This document shows, piece after piece, positions 16,751 to 25,987 of a stretch of 64,000 bases of DNA. Below the pieces are notes generated by a model. That model ran no database searches. It was not told the DNA's origin and saw only the letters and a program-made list of their open reading frames with translations. Each line of letters opens with the position of its first letter. Position 1 is the first letter of the stretch. This DNA comes from Sphingomonas sp. 8AM (GTDB taxonomy: Bacteria > Pseudomonadota > Alphaproteobacteria > Sphingomonadales > Sphingomonadaceae): assembly GCF_902506455.1 (NCBI RefSeq), contig NZ_LR733844.1:1795661-1859660 (forward strand), in the 5' to 3' direction. Made by a program: the position numbers and the translations under genes.

Positions 16751-18388
16751 ATGGCGCGGTACATTTTCATCACCGGCGGCGTGGTCTCCTCGCTCGGCAA
16801 GGGTCTCATGGCGGCGAGCCTCGCGGCTCTGCTGCAGGCACGCGGCTATCGCGTCCGCATCCGCAAGTTCGATCCGTATCTCAACGTCGATCCGGGCACG
16901 ATGAGCCCGTATCAGCACGGCGAGGTCTACGTTACGGACGACGGCGCGGAGACCGATCTCGACCTTGGCCATTACGAACGCTTCACCGGCGTCTCGGCGC
17001 GCCAGTCGGACAATGTCACGAGCGGACGCATCTACAAGACGATTATCGAGCGTGAGCGGCGCGGCGACTATCTCGGCGCGACGGTGCAGGTGATCCCGCA
17101 CGTCACCGACGCGATCAAGGCGTTCGCGCGCGCCGAGGTCGACGATCTGGATTTCGTGCTCTGCGAGATCGGCGGCACCGTCGGCGATATCGAATCGCTG
17201 CCGTTCATCGAGGCGATCCGCCAGCTCCGCAACGAGGAGGGTCGCAACAACGCGATCAGCATCCACGTGACGCTGGTCCCCTATATCGCGGCGGCGGGTG
17301 AGCTGAAGACGAAGCCGACGCAGCATTCGGTGCGTGAATTGGCGGCGCTCGGCGTCCAGCCCGACGTGCTGGTGTGCCGCTGCGAACAGCCGCTTCCGGA
17401 GTCGGAGCGCGCCAAGATCGCGCTGTTCTGCAACGTTCCCGAAAGCGCGGTCATCCCCGCGCTCGACGCCAAGAGCATCTATGCGGTGCCGCTGCAATAT
17501 CACGGCGAGGGGCTCGACTCGGAGGTGCTGCGCGCCTTCGGAATCACGCCGTCGTCGGCGCCGGACCTCACGCGCTGGGAAGAGATCGTCGAGCGGCTGA
17601 TGCACCCCGAGGGCGAGGTGACGGTCGGCGTCGTCGGCAAATATGTCGGCCTGCAGGACGCGTACAAGTCGCTCAACGAGGCGCTGGTGCACGGGGGGAT
17701 CGCCAACCGGGTCAAGGTCAACATCCGCTGGATCGACGCCGAATTGTTCGAGGGCGACGATGACGGCGAGATCGCCGCGCATCTCGAACCGTGCGACGCG
17801 ATCCTCGTCCCCGGTGCGTTCGGGTCGCGCGGAGCGGAGGGCAAGATCGCCTCGGTCCGCTTCGCGCGCGAGCATAACGTGCCCTATTTCGGGATCTGCT
17901 TCGGGATGCAGATGGCGTGCGTCGAGGGTGCGCGCGATCTCGCCGGGATCGCTGCCGCTTCGTCGACCGAGTTCGGCCCGACGCCGGAGCCGGTCGTCGG
18001 GCTCATTACCGAGTGGATGGGCGAGCGCGGGCTGGAGAAGCGCGCTGAGAACGGTGATCTGGGCGGCACGATGCGCCTCGGTGCCTATCCGGCAGCGCTG
18101 GCCGGCAACAGCGTCGTCGGCTCGATTTACGGCAGCGATGCGATCAGCGAGCGCCACCGTCACCGGTACGAGGTGAACACCTCGTACCGAGAGGCGCTGG
18201 AGAAGGGCGGGCTGGTATTCTCCGGCATGTCGCCCGACGGGACGTTGCCCGAGATCGTCGAGCGCCCCGACCACCCGTGGTTCGTCGGCGTGCAGTTCCA
18301 CCCGGAGCTGAAGAGCAAGCCGTTCGAGCCGCACCCGCTGTTCGCCAGCTTCATCGCGGCCGCAGTCAAGCAGAGTCGACTGGTATAA
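16751..18388 (+). CDS. pyrG: CTP synthase
   Basis: A 545-residue enzyme that makes CTP from UTP, ATP and glutamine. The N-terminal synthase domain starts [18 protein letters not shown] with the ATP loop at 8-17; [19 protein letters not shown] follows. The C-terminal class I glutaminase domain has the nucleophile Cys in FGICFGMQ (Cys 383) and VQFHPEL with the catalytic His and Glu. Length is standard. Start ATG 16751; an in-frame TTG nine bases upstream is unlikely. Confidence 0.98.
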   Translation: MARYIFITGGVVSSLGKGLMAASLAALLQARGYRVRIRKFDPYLNVDPGTMSPYQHGEVYVTDDGAETDLDLGHYERFTGVSARQSDNVTSGRIYKTIIERERRGDYLGATVQVIPHVTDAIKAFARAEVDDLDFVLCEIGGTVGDIESLPFIEAIRQLRNEEGRNNAISIHVTLVPYIAAAGELKTKPTQHSVRELAALGVQPDVLVCRCEQPLPESERAKIALFCNVPESAVIPALDAKSIYAVPLQYHGEGLDSEVLRAFGITPSSAPDLTRWEEIVERLMHPEGEVTVGVVGKYVGLQDAYKSLNEALVHGGIANRVKVNIRWIDAELFEGDDDGEIAAHLEPCDAILVPGAFGSRGAEGKIASVRFAREHNVPYFGICFGMQMACVEGARDLAGIAAASSTEFGPTPEPVVGLITEWMGERGLEKRAENGDLGGTMRLGAYPAALAGNSVVGSIYGSDAISERHRHRYEVNTSYREALEKGGLVFSGMSPDGTLPEIVERPDHPWFVGVQFHPELKSKPFEPHPLFASFIAAAVKQSRLV

Positions 18389-18395
18389 GACCGAT

Positions 18396-18425
18396 CGTCA
18401 TTGCCTCGTTTTGCTCGCAATGACG
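18396..18425. repeat. Degenerate family-1 palindrome
   Basis: CGTCATTGC and GCAATGACG, the outer ends of the family-1 element, are separated by only 12 bases (CTCGTTTTGCTC). This looks like an internally deleted copy. It lies 8 bases after the pyrG stop and could act as its terminator. Confidence 0.7.
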
Positions 18426-18505
18426 ACGAAGTCTGCCGCGACCCCATTGCTCACCGATTACGTCCACGTTAACCTCTCGTTTACAAAGATAAACGGGAGG
18501 ATGGC

Positions 18506-19495
18506 ATGATCGGACGAGTGGCGACGCTGCTGTGCGCGGCGGCGATGACGGTAGCGGTTCCGGCAGCGGCGCAGACGAATGTGCCGCCCTTCTCTTCGCT
18601 GACGGTGTTCGGCGACAGCCTCGTCGACGCCGGCAACATCCGCAAGCTCGGCCTCGGCGCCGATCCGGCGCTGGGCTATGTCGACGGTCGGTTCACCAAC
18701 GGCTACGACTATACCGACCTGCTGAGCCTGGCGATGTACGGTACGCCGACGGTGGCCTCGCTGAACGGCGGGACCAATTACGCCTATGGCGGCGCGCGGG
18801 CGACCGACACCACGCCTTTGCCCGACGCGCTGGAGCAGGTCGCACTCTACAAGGCCGCGCTCGCCAGGGGCGGGAAGGTTGATCCCAACGGCTTGTACGT
18901 CCTGAATTTCGGTGGGAACGACGTGTTCGCGGCGGTGAAGGGCGCGGCCGGCGGCGTATCCGATCCCGACGCCTTCCTGCTGGCGGCGGCGCAGAATTAT
19001 GCCGCCGCGGTCGACGCGCTCAACAAGCTCGGCGCGCGCAACATCCTGTTGACCGGCTTCCCGGTCGCGACAGAAGGCACGCCGCTCGCCTATTCGATCA
19101 AGGCCGAGATCGATCTGGCGCAGGAACTGGCGAAGCTCGATCTCGCGGCTGACACCCGATTGATGCGCTACAGCTATCTCGATTTCTTTCAGCGGGTGCA
19201 AGCCAACCCGGGCGCCTTCAACCTGCCGAACCCGCTGATCCTGCCCGTGGACAAGAAGCCGCTGACCACCTGCCAGGGCGCGGCGGCCTACCCGGCGTGC
19301 ACCGGTTATTTCTCGTTCGACGGCATCCACCCGACCGCCGCGATCCATCAGGCGCTCTTCGCGGACATCAACGGCAAGTTCGGCTTCGGGCTGACCGCCG
19401 TGCCGGAGCCGACGACCTGGGCGATGCTGGTGCTGGGCTTCGCCACCGTCGGTGCGGCGCTCCGCCGCGATCGTCGTCGGCGCGTGGTTGCCTGA
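18506..19495 (+). CDS. Secreted GDSL-family lipase/esterase with PEP-CTERM sorting signal
   Basis: A 329-residue exported hydrolase. The signal peptide is residues 1-22 (ends AAAQT). FGDSLVDAGN places the nucleophile Ser at about 38; further GDSL blocks are LNFGGNDVF and, near the end, FDGIHPTAAIHQ with the catalytic Asp and His. The C-terminus is a PEP-CTERM signal: VPEPTTWAMLVLGFATVGAA followed by RRDRRRR. The PEPxxWAM form is typical of Sphingomonadales. The protein is expected to be processed by an exosortase, which is not in this window. GGGAGG precedes ATG 18506. Confidence 0.92.
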   Translation: MIGRVATLLCAAAMTVAVPAAAQTNVPPFSSLTVFGDSLVDAGNIRKLGLGADPALGYVDGRFTNGYDYTDLLSLAMYGTPTVASLNGGTNYAYGGARATDTTPLPDALEQVALYKAALARGGKVDPNGLYVLNFGGNDVFAAVKGAAGGVSDPDAFLLAAAQNYAAAVDALNKLGARNILLTGFPVATEGTPLAYSIKAEIDLAQELAKLDLAADTRLMRYSYLDFFQRVQANPGAFNLPNPLILPVDKKPLTTCQGAAAYPACTGYFSFDGIHPTAAIHQALFADINGKFGFGLTAVPEPTTWAMLVLGFATVGAALRRDRRRRVVA

Positions 19496-19526
19496 GGGCG
19501 CGGCCGGACCGACCCTAAGCGCTGAT

Positions 19527-19603
19527 CGTCATTGCGAGCGTAGCGAAGCAATCCGGGGCCGGATCAGGACGCCCTGGATTGCTTCGCTACGCTCGCAATA
19601 ACG
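19527..19603. repeat. 77-bp palindromic element, family 1, copy 3
   Basis: Same structure as copies 1 and 2; loop in the reverse orientation. The right end reads GCAATAACG, one base off the palindrome. It lies after the GDSL gene. Confidence 0.92.
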
Positions 19604-19743
19604 GATTTAACGGGGCGAAGGCCGCCCTGTCCCCGACAAAACGAGGGCGACACGCAAGTCAACAAACGGAAAGGCGCCCGAGCCTTGCGGCCCGGACGCC
19701 CCCACCGGCGCCTCGAAAGGGAGCAAAGAGACGCCGATCCCGG

Positions 19744-20211
19744 TCAGGCGGCCTGAGCTTCGTCGGCCGCCTTGTTCTCGACGGCGGCCAGCGGCGCGCC
19801 GGTCTTGATCGCGATGCTCTTCGGCTTCATCGCCTCGGGCACCTCGCGGACCAGATCGACCACCAACAGGCCGTCGTTCAGTCGTGCGTCCTCCACGAAC
19901 ACGAAGTCGGCAAGCTCGAACCGCCGCTCGAAGCTGCGGTTGGCAATGCCCAGATGGAGGAACTGGTTGTTGTCCGCCTTGTCGTCCTTCTTGCCGGTCA
20001 CCAGCAACAGGTTCTGCTGCGCGACGATCTCAATCTCGTCACGGCTGAACCCGGCCACGGCCAGCGTGATGCGGTAGCGGTCTTCCGCCAGACGCTCCAG
20101 GTTGAACGGCGGGTAATTTTCGGCGCTGCTCCGCGCGTTGGCCTCGATGAGGTCGAACAGCCGATCGAAACCGATCGTGGAGCGGCGATAAGGGGTCAGA
20201 TCGAAACGCAT
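19744..20211 (-). CDS. Small heat-shock protein, Hsp20 / alpha-crystallin family
   Basis: A 155-residue ATP-independent holdase. The N-terminal MRFDLTPYRRSTIGFDRLFD and the crystallin core (PPFNLERLAEDRYRITLAVA, with QNLLLVTGKK and LHLGIANRSFERRFELAD) match class A/IbpA-like alphaproteobacterial Hsp20. The family's I-x-I tail motif appears as SIAIK. The start at ATG 20211 has GGAGG 8 bases upstream. The leader carries a heat-shock-type promoter and a hairpin covering the ribosome site (see 20212-20333), so heat control at both transcription and translation is likely. Confidence 0.95.
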   Translation of the reverse strand: MRFDLTPYRRSTIGFDRLFDLIEANARSSAENYPPFNLERLAEDRYRITLAVAGFSRDEIEIVAQQNLLLVTGKKDDKADNNQFLHLGIANRSFERRFELADFVFVEDARLNDGLLVVDLVREVPEAMKPKSIAIKTGAPLAAVENKAADEAQAA

Positions 20212-20301
20212 CGTCAAATCCTCCAATGAGCTATTTGAAAGCGGCGTCCGCAGTTGCGCGACGCCTGTTTCGTGCGGCCCGGTGACCGGCACCGCACGAA
20301 C
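20212..20301 (-). promoter_or_regulatory. Candidate ROSE-type RNA thermometer in the hsp20 leader
   Basis: Read on the minus strand, the roughly 90-base leader folds into three hairpins. They are 20292-20300 with 20269-20277 (9 bp), 20260-20265 with 20243-20248 (6 bp), and a start-proximal one, 20233-20237 with 20215-20219 (CAAAU/AUUUG). Inside the last, CUC pairs with the GAG of the GGAGG ribosome site (20220-20224). A weak hairpin over the ribosome site of an hsp20 gene is the hallmark of ROSE thermometers. Pairing was read by eye, not computed. Confidence 0.6.
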
Positions 20302-20305
20302 ATGA

Positions 20306-20333
20306 ATTTGGGGCCGAAGCGAAGCGTTTCAAG
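20306..20333 (-). promoter_or_regulatory. RpoH (sigma-32) type heat-shock promoter for hsp20
   Basis: On the minus strand CTTGAA (20328-20333) and CCCCAAAT (20306-20313) are separated by 14 bases, close to the sigma-32 consensus CTTGAA-N13/15-CCCCATNT. Initiation near 20299 would place the first leader hairpin at the transcript's 5' end. Confidence 0.7.
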
Positions 20334-20415
20334 GGGTCGACAAACCCCTAGTTTGTTGATGGGATATGCGGTGTGCGGCACAGAGCCGTTTCAAGGTTTT
20401 AAAAGGGGTAACCGC

Positions 20416-22866
20416 ATGTCCGTTACGCTCGCCTTGCTGCTGGCCGCCCAGGCGACCACGCAGCAGCCGCCGTCCACACCGGTCGTCGTCGGGGAACGCG
20501 AGACGGCGCCGACCACGCCGGGCGATCCCGACCGGAGCGAGGAGCAGGTGCAACGCAGCTCCGCCGCCGCCGACGTCGTCGTCACCGCGCGGCGGCGTGC
20601 CGAATCGGCACAGAACGTGCCGATCCCGATTTCGGTGGTCGGGGTGAAGGAGCTGGACGCGACCGGCAGCTTCAACATCCAGCGACTCCAGCAACTCCAG
20701 CCGACGCTGCAATTCTATTCGACCAATCCGCGCAACTCGTCGGTCAACATCCGCGGGCTCGGCGCGCCGCTCGGGCTCACCAACGACGGGATCGAGCAGG
20801 GCGTCGGCATCTATATCGACCAGGTCTATCTCAGCCGGGTCGCGGCGGCGACGCTCGACTTCCTTGACGTCCAGCAGATCGAGACGCTGCGCGGGCCGCA
20901 GGGGACGTTGTACGGCAAGAACACCGTCGCCGGCGCGATCAACATCACCAGCAAGGCGCCGAGCTTCACGTTGCAGGGCCGCGGCGAAGTGTCGGTCGGC
21001 AATCTGGAGTTCAAACAGGCCAAGGCGTCGATTTCCGGCCCGCTGACCGACAATGTCGCGATCCGGCTCGGCGTGTCGACGACCAGCCGGCGCGGCACGA
21101 TCTACAATGTCGCGAGCAATCAATACGTCAATGCGCAGGACAATCTCGGCATCCGCACCGCGATCCTGTGGAAGGCGACCGACGACCTCGATCTGACGTT
21201 GTCGGGCGATTACTCGCGCCAGAACCCGAATTGCTGCGCGCAGATCTTCGTGCGTCTCGGCCAGACGCAGCGTCCGGCCAACCGCCAGTTCGACCAGCTC
21301 GCCGCCGCGCAGGGGTATGAGCCGCCGAGCCGCAACCCGTTCGACCGGCTGACCGATCTCGACGCCAAGCTCAGCGCGCGCAACCAGCTCGGCGGGCTGT
21401 CGCTGCGCGGCGAACAACGGCTGGGCGAGGGGACGCTGACCTCGATCACCGCCTATCGTTTCTGGGACTGGCTGCCCGCCAACGATCGTGATTTTACCGG
21501 GCTGCCGATCACGACGTTGTCGCAGAACCCGACGCGGCAGGACCAATATACGCAGGAATTCCGCTATGCCGGGAAGGCGGAGCATTTCGATTACGTGCTG
21601 GGGCTGTTCGGTTTCTACCAGACGATCCACACCACCGGCACGCAGCGGCAGGGCCCGGCGGCGAGCCGCTGGCTGATCAATCCGTCGAGCGCCCTGTCGC
21701 GCGATCCGTCGGTGCTGAACGGGCTGACCGCCGCCAACGACATCCGCCTCAAGAACTTCTCGGGCGCGGTCTTCGGCAAGCTCAACTGGAACGTGACTGA
21801 CGCCTTCACGCTGTCGCCGGGCGTGCGGCTCAACTACGACGACAAGACCGGCAGCTATATCAGCGTGGTGCGTGACGGGCAGGGCAATCTCGTCCCAGCA
21901 ACCGGTGGCGATGCGCGTCAGGCGGCGCAGCGCGACGCGATCCAGCCACAGGAATTCCGGGACCAGAAGTTCCGGGAATGGAACGTCTCCTACGACCTGA
22001 CCGCGTCGTACAAGCCATCGCGCGACGTGCTGCTGTACGGCACCTATGCGCACAGCTTCAAATCGGGCGGGCTCAACCTGAATGGCGTGCCGGTGGTGGG
22101 CGGCGTGGTGCAGACGCAACTGGCGCAGGTCGCGCCGGAAAAGGTCGACCATTTCGAGCTGGGCGTGAAATCGCAATTCTGGGATCGCAAGGTGACGTTC
22201 AACGTCACCGGCTTCTGGACCGAGATCAGCGACTATCAGGCGGTGGTCAACAACAGCTCGACCTCGACGCTACGCGGCTATCTCGCCAACGCGGGCAAGG
22301 TGCGCGTGCGCGGTGTCGAGGCTGACTTCTCGGTGCGGCCGAGCGATCGCGTCAACCTCTACACCAACGGCGCGTTTACCGATCACAAGTACGTCGACTT
22401 CAAGAATGCGCCATGCCCGCCGGAACTGTCGGGTGGCGGCAGCGGCGCGACGATCGGCGCGCCGGGGCAGCCGGGCACCAACAGCCCGGTCGCGTGTGAC
22501 ATCTCGGGTCAGTGGCTGCCGGGCATTTCGAAGTTCGCCTTTTCTTATGGTGGCGAGTATAATCTGCCCGGTGAGGTGTTCGGAAAATCGGGCGAGGCCT
22601 ATGTCGGCGTCGACGCCAATTCGCGAACGAAATTCTCGTCCAATGCCTCGCGGTCGATCTATACCGACGTCAACGGCTATACGCTGGTCAATGCGCGGCT
22701 CGGCTTCCGCACCGATAGCGGGGTCAATGTGTTCGGCTGGGTGCGCAACCTGTTCGACACCGAATATTACGAGGTGCTGGCGACGACGCCGGGGAACACC
22801 GGGCTGATCGCCGGCAATGTCGGCGATCCGCGGACGTACGGTCTGACAATCGGGTTCGGCTTCTGA
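20416..22866 (+). CDS. TonB-dependent outer-membrane receptor
   Basis: An 816-residue receptor. Start ATG 20416 with AAAAGGGG upstream; a short signal peptide (MSVTLALLLAAQA) is followed by a Pro/Thr-rich linker and the plug domain. Plug motifs are ADVVVTARRRAESAQNVPI, SSVNIRGLG, IYIDQVYLSR and ETLRGPQGTLYGKNTVAGAI. The C-terminus GDPRTYGLTIGFGF ends in Phe as beta-barrels do. This plug type is common in sphingomonad receptors for siderophores, cobalamin-like or aromatic substrates; the substrate is not deducible. It is divergent from hsp20. Confidence 0.92.
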   Translation: MSVTLALLLAAQATTQQPPSTPVVVGERETAPTTPGDPDRSEEQVQRSSAAADVVVTARRRAESAQNVPIPISVVGVKELDATGSFNIQRLQQLQPTLQFYSTNPRNSSVNIRGLGAPLGLTNDGIEQGVGIYIDQVYLSRVAAATLDFLDVQQIETLRGPQGTLYGKNTVAGAINITSKAPSFTLQGRGEVSVGNLEFKQAKASISGPLTDNVAIRLGVSTTSRRGTIYNVASNQYVNAQDNLGIRTAILWKATDDLDLTLSGDYSRQNPNCCAQIFVRLGQTQRPANRQFDQLAAAQGYEPPSRNPFDRLTDLDAKLSARNQLGGLSLRGEQRLGEGTLTSITAYRFWDWLPANDRDFTGLPITTLSQNPTRQDQYTQEFRYAGKAEHFDYVLGLFGFYQTIHTTGTQRQGPAASRWLINPSSALSRDPSVLNGLTAANDIRLKNFSGAVFGKLNWNVTDAFTLSPGVRLNYDDKTGSYISVVRDGQGNLVPATGGDARQAAQRDAIQPQEFRDQKFREWNVSYDLTASYKPSRDVLLYGTYAHSFKSGGLNLNGVPVVGGVVQTQLAQVAPEKVDHFELGVKSQFWDRKVTFNVTGFWTEISDYQAVVNNSSTSTLRGYLANAGKVRVRGVEADFSVRPSDRVNLYTNGAFTDHKYVDFKNAPCPPELSGGGSGATIGAPGQPGTNSPVACDISGQWLPGISKFAFSYGGEYNLPGEVFGKSGEAYVGVDANSRTKFSSNASRSIYTDVNGYTLVNARLGFRTDSGVNVFGWVRNLFDTEYYEVLATTPGNTGLIAGNVGDPRTYGLTIGFGF

Positions 22867-22881
22867 TGATTCCACCGTCGC

Positions 22882-22951
22882 CCCGGACCTGATCCGGGAT
22901 CCCGCTTCTTCTCAACAGAAGTAAGAAGCGGGATCCCGGATCAAGTCCGGG
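22882..22951. repeat. 70-bp palindromic element, family 2
   Basis: Arm CCCGGACCTGATCCGGGATC...GCTTCTT pairs with AAGAAGC...GATCCCGGATCAAGTCCGGG around a 12-base loop. This is the best-preserved family-2 copy. It begins 15 bases after the receptor stop and may terminate its transcript. Confidence 0.88.
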
Positions 22952-23105
22952 AGGACGGAGGAGCGGCGCAACCATTGTCCCCCGGCGCAGGCCGGGGCCC
23001 GGTTGGAAAGGTTTGCGGGGTAATCCACAGCGCCAGCCGCGGGCGGCCGGCAAAGCCGCCGTCCTGACGTCGAAGGGGATCGGCTGAGGCCGACCCGCCG
23101 GCCGG

Positions 23106-23190
23106 TTTGGTCGCCGCTTCGCGACGCCCGGTGCGTGCACCGGGCTGCGACCGAACGGCAAACGCCCGGGCCGTTATCCACGACCCGGGC
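23106..23190 (+). ncRNA. Candidate structured RNA or structured DNA element: three-way junction plus hairpin
   Basis: TTTGGTCGC (23106-23114) pairs with GCGACCGAA (23147-23155). This stem encloses a small CGC-TTC-GCG hairpin (23115-23123) and a strong GCCCGGTGC/GCACCGGGC hairpin (23126-23134 with 23137-23145), giving a three-way junction. A further hairpin GCCCGGG/CCCGGGC (23164-23170 with 23184-23190) follows. No known RNA family is recognised and transcription is unproven. High GC makes chance hairpins easier, so confidence is low. Confidence 0.3.
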
Positions 23191-23443
23191 GCCTGCGTGA
23201 CGATCGCTCGTCAGCCCCCTATCCAGCCCTCCGCCCGCGCGCTTTTCCCGAGGGATCAGCGGGGCTTGATGGCGTTCCCCGAACCACGGCCTTTTGCCTG
23301 TGTGCCAGTGCCCGCAGGTATGCGGCGGGGCTTGTTCGCTGTCGATACAAATGAACGGCGGCAAAACCGATTGCGGCGACTATGTGACGATTCCGCAACA
23401 GCCCCCATTGCGCATCCCGGGGTGGCTCCCTATCGCAGCCGGC

Positions 23444-24694
23444 ATGTTGCTGTCCCGCTACGAGAGCATGATCGCACGGCGGTATCTGCTGCCGGGCAAG
23501 GGCGAACGGTTCATCGTGCTGGTGGCGGGATTCTCGCTCGGCGCGGTGATGCTGGGGGTCGCCGCGCTGGTGATCGTGATGAGCGTCATGAACGGTTTCC
23601 GGGCCGAGCTGTTCGACAAGATCGTCGGGCTGAACGGCCACGCGGTGGTGCAGGGCTACAACAACAGGCTCGACAACTGGCCGCGGGTTGTGGCGCTGGC
23701 GAAGGCGACGCCGGGCGTGACCAGCGCGGTGCCGATGATCGAGCAGCCGCTGTTCGCCACGTACAACGGCCGCGCCGAGGCGATCCTGTTGCGCGGGATG
23801 CGCCCCGAGGACATCCGCACCAACGCCACCATCCGCACCAAGATCGTCGCCGGCAGCCTCGCGACACTGGCGCCGAACAGCGGCAATGTCGCGATCGGGG
23901 CGCGGCTGGCCGAGCAGCTTGGCGCGACGATCGGTTCGCAGATCACGGTCATCAGCCCGCTCGGCTATTCCACCCCGATGGGAACGGTGCCGCGCAGCGT
24001 GATCTACACGGTCGGCGCGATCTTCGAGGTCGGCGTATATGATTATGACAAGGCCTATGTCATCATGCCGCTGCAGGATGCGCAGACGCTGCTGCTGACC
24101 GGTGACACGGTCGGGATGATCGAACTGCAGACGACCGATGCCGACAAGGTCGGCGAGATCCTCGCCCCGCTCGCCAAGCAGATCCAGCCGTACGGCGTGG
24201 TCAGCGACTGGCGACGGCTCAACTCGGAGCTGTTCGACGCGCTGGCGGTCGAGCGCGTGGCGATGTTCGTGGTGCTGTGCATCATCATCCTCGTCGCGGC
24301 GTTCAACATCGCCAGCTCGTTGATCATGCTGGTGCGCGCCAAGACCCGCGACATCGCGATCCTGCGGACGATGGGCGCGAGCCGCGGCGCGATGCTGCGA
24401 ATCTTCATAACGGTCGGCACGACGATCGGCGTGCTGGGCACCTTCGCCGGGCTGCTGCTGGGGGCGGTGTTCCTGTTCTTCCGGCAGTCGGTGGTCAATT
24501 TCGTCCAGCTGCTCACCGGACAGAATTTGTGGGATCCGTCGATCCGCTATCTCACCGAGCTGCCGTCGAAGGTCGATCCGGTGGAGGTGACCGCGATCGT
24601 CATCATCACGTTGCTGATGACCTTCCTCGCCACCGTCTATCCGGCGCTCAAGGCCGCCAATACCGACCCGGTCGAGGTGCTGCGCTATGAATGA
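23444..24694 (+). CDS. lolC: Lipoprotein-releasing ABC transporter permease LolC/LolE
   Basis: A 416-residue inner-membrane permease of the LolCDE complex, which releases outer-membrane lipoproteins to the periplasmic carrier LolA. The N-terminus [20 protein letters not shown] is the usual start; four membrane segments lie near 25-48, 270-295, 320-345 and 375-400, with a large periplasmic domain between the first two. [25 protein letters not shown] is the MacB/FtsX-like coupling region. A single permease gene is usual in alphaproteobacteria. Its end overlaps lolD by 8 bases. Confidence 0.94.
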   Translation: MLLSRYESMIARRYLLPGKGERFIVLVAGFSLGAVMLGVAALVIVMSVMNGFRAELFDKIVGLNGHAVVQGYNNRLDNWPRVVALAKATPGVTSAVPMIEQPLFATYNGRAEAILLRGMRPEDIRTNATIRTKIVAGSLATLAPNSGNVAIGARLAEQLGATIGSQITVISPLGYSTPMGTVPRSVIYTVGAIFEVGVYDYDKAYVIMPLQDAQTLLLTGDTVGMIELQTTDADKVGEILAPLAKQIQPYGVVSDWRRLNSELFDALAVERVAMFVVLCIIILVAAFNIASSLIMLVRAKTRDIAILRTMGASRGAMLRIFITVGTTIGVLGTFAGLLLGAVFLFFRQSVVNFVQLLTGQNLWDPSIRYLTELPSKVDPVEVTAIVIITLLMTFLATVYPALKAANTDPVEVLRYE

Positions 24695-25397
24695 CGTACC
24701 CGCGGCGGTCGACGGCGCGCCCGCGGTCCTGCGAACCACGGGACTTGCGCGCAGCTTCACGCAGGGCGATGCGACGATCCACGTGCTGCGCGGCGTCGAC
24801 CTGGCGGTGCGCCCCGGCGAGATCGTCGCGCTGCTGGGGCCGTCGGGCTCGGGCAAATCGACCCTGTTGCAGGCGGTCGGGTTGCTCGAAGGCGGCTTCT
24901 CGGGCTCGATCCGCATTGCGGGCGTCGAGGCCGCAAAGCTCGACGCCGCCGGGCGTACCGCGCTGCGCCGCGACCGCCTGGGGTTCGTCTACCAGTTCCA
25001 CCACCTGCTGCCCGACTTCAATGCGATCGAGAATGTCGTTCTGCCGCAACTCATCCAGGGTGCGGAGCGTGCGCCGGCCGAGGAGCGTGCCGCCGCGCTG
25101 CTGACCGCGCTTGGCGTCGGGCATCGCCTGACGCATCGGCCCTCGGCGCTGTCGGGCGGCGAGCAGCAGCGCGTCGCGGTCGCACGCGCGCTCGCCAACC
25201 GTCCGGCGCTGGTGCTCGCCGATGAGCCGACCGGCAACCTCGACGAGGCCACCGCGGACCGCGTGCTGGCTGAGTTCCTGCGGCTGGTGCGCGGCGAGGG
25301 CTCGGCTGCGCTGGTCGCGACGCATAACGAGCGGCTGGCGGCGCGCATGGACCGCGTCGTCCGGCTTCACGAGGGGCAATTGGAGAGTGCGGAATGA
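24687..25397 (+). CDS. lolD: Lipoprotein-releasing ABC transporter ATPase LolD
   Basis: A 236-residue cytoplasmic ATPase. Walker [10 protein letters not shown] at 51-59, the Q-loop near [14 protein letters not shown], the signature LSGGEQQR, and Walker [13 protein letters not shown] followed by the H-loop LVATHNE. The QFHHLLPDF segment is characteristic of LolD. It overlaps lolC by 8 bases and the GNAT gene by 4 (ATGA), so the genes form one transcript. Confidence 0.96.
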   Translation: MNDVPAAVDGAPAVLRTTGLARSFTQGDATIHVLRGVDLAVRPGEIVALLGPSGSGKSTLLQAVGLLEGGFSGSIRIAGVEAAKLDAAGRTALRRDRLGFVYQFHHLLPDFNAIENVVLPQLIQGAERAPAEERAAALLTALGVGHRLTHRPSALSGGEQQRVAVARALANRPALVLADEPTGNLDEATADRVLAEFLRLVRGEGSAALVATHNERLAARMDRVVRLHEGQLESAE

Positions 25398-25987
25398 GTG
25401 TCGAGGCGTGGCGAACCGTGCCGACCCTGGTCGGACGCCATGTCACGTTACGCCCGCTCGACCGCGCGGATCGCCCCGCGCTGCTGGCGGCGTTCAGCGG
25501 GCTGGCGCAGGTGTTCGCCACGGCCGTGCCCAATCCGGTGACGATCGACGACTGGTTCGATACGCTGGTGGCGCAACAGGCGGCGGGTCGCGTGCTGCCG
25601 TTCACCCTGCTCGACGCCGACGGACAGGTCGCCGGCGCTACGCGGCTGCTGCGGACGAGCCCGGGCTGTCACCGTGCCGAGATCGGCGGCACGCTCTACG
25701 CACGTCGCGTGCAGCGTACCGCGCTGAGTACCGAGATGAAGCGGCTGCTGCTCGGCCACGGCTTCGACAGGCTCGGCTGTCAGTGTGTGCAATTGCGCGC
25801 CAACTGGCGCAATTCCGCCTCGCGCCTGGCAATCGAACGGCTTGGCGCGCGCGGGGAGGCCGTGCTGCGCTGGCACTCGGTGAGCGGGAATGGCGAAGTG
25901 AGCGATACGGTCGTTTATTCGATCCTCGCGGACGAATGGCCGGAGGTGCGGCGCAATCTCGATTATCTATTGGAGCGTCCGCAATGA
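25394..25987 (+). CDS. GNAT family N-acetyltransferase
   Basis: A 197-residue acetyl-CoA-dependent transferase of the RimJ/RimL-like group. [15 protein letters not shown] opens the fold, and the later core has [27 protein letters not shown] (acetyl-CoA loop region) and [23 protein letters not shown]. The canonical R-x-x-G-x-G/A is degenerate. Likely substrates are a protein N-terminus or a small amine. It overlaps lolD and gpx by 4 bases each, probably as an operon passenger. Confidence 0.85.
   Translation: MSVEAWRTVPTLVGRHVTLRPLDRADRPALLAAFSGLAQVFATAVPNPVTIDDWFDTLVAQQAAGRVLPFTLLDADGQVAGATRLLRTSPGCHRAEIGGTLYARRVQRTALSTEMKRLLLGHGFDRLGCQCVQLRANWRNSASRLAIERLGARGEAVLRWHSVSGNGEVSDTVVYSILADEWPEVRRNLDYLLERPQ

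Larger units (their letters stand above)
22867..23443. other. Gene-less region rich in hairpins
   Basis: 577 bases between the TonB receptor and lolC. It contains a family-2 palindrome (22882-22951), the dyad CCCCGGCGCAGGCCGGGG (about 22981-22998), then closely spaced hairpins at 23043-23060 (GGCGGC/GCCGCC), 23106-23155 (three-way junction) and 23164-23190. Short open frames here lack ribosome sites and family likeness. Confidence 0.6.

Noticed and set aside
16670..18334. A 554-codon minus-strand open frame opposite pyrG
   Set aside because: Antisense of a highly conserved enzyme gene; no recognisable protein.
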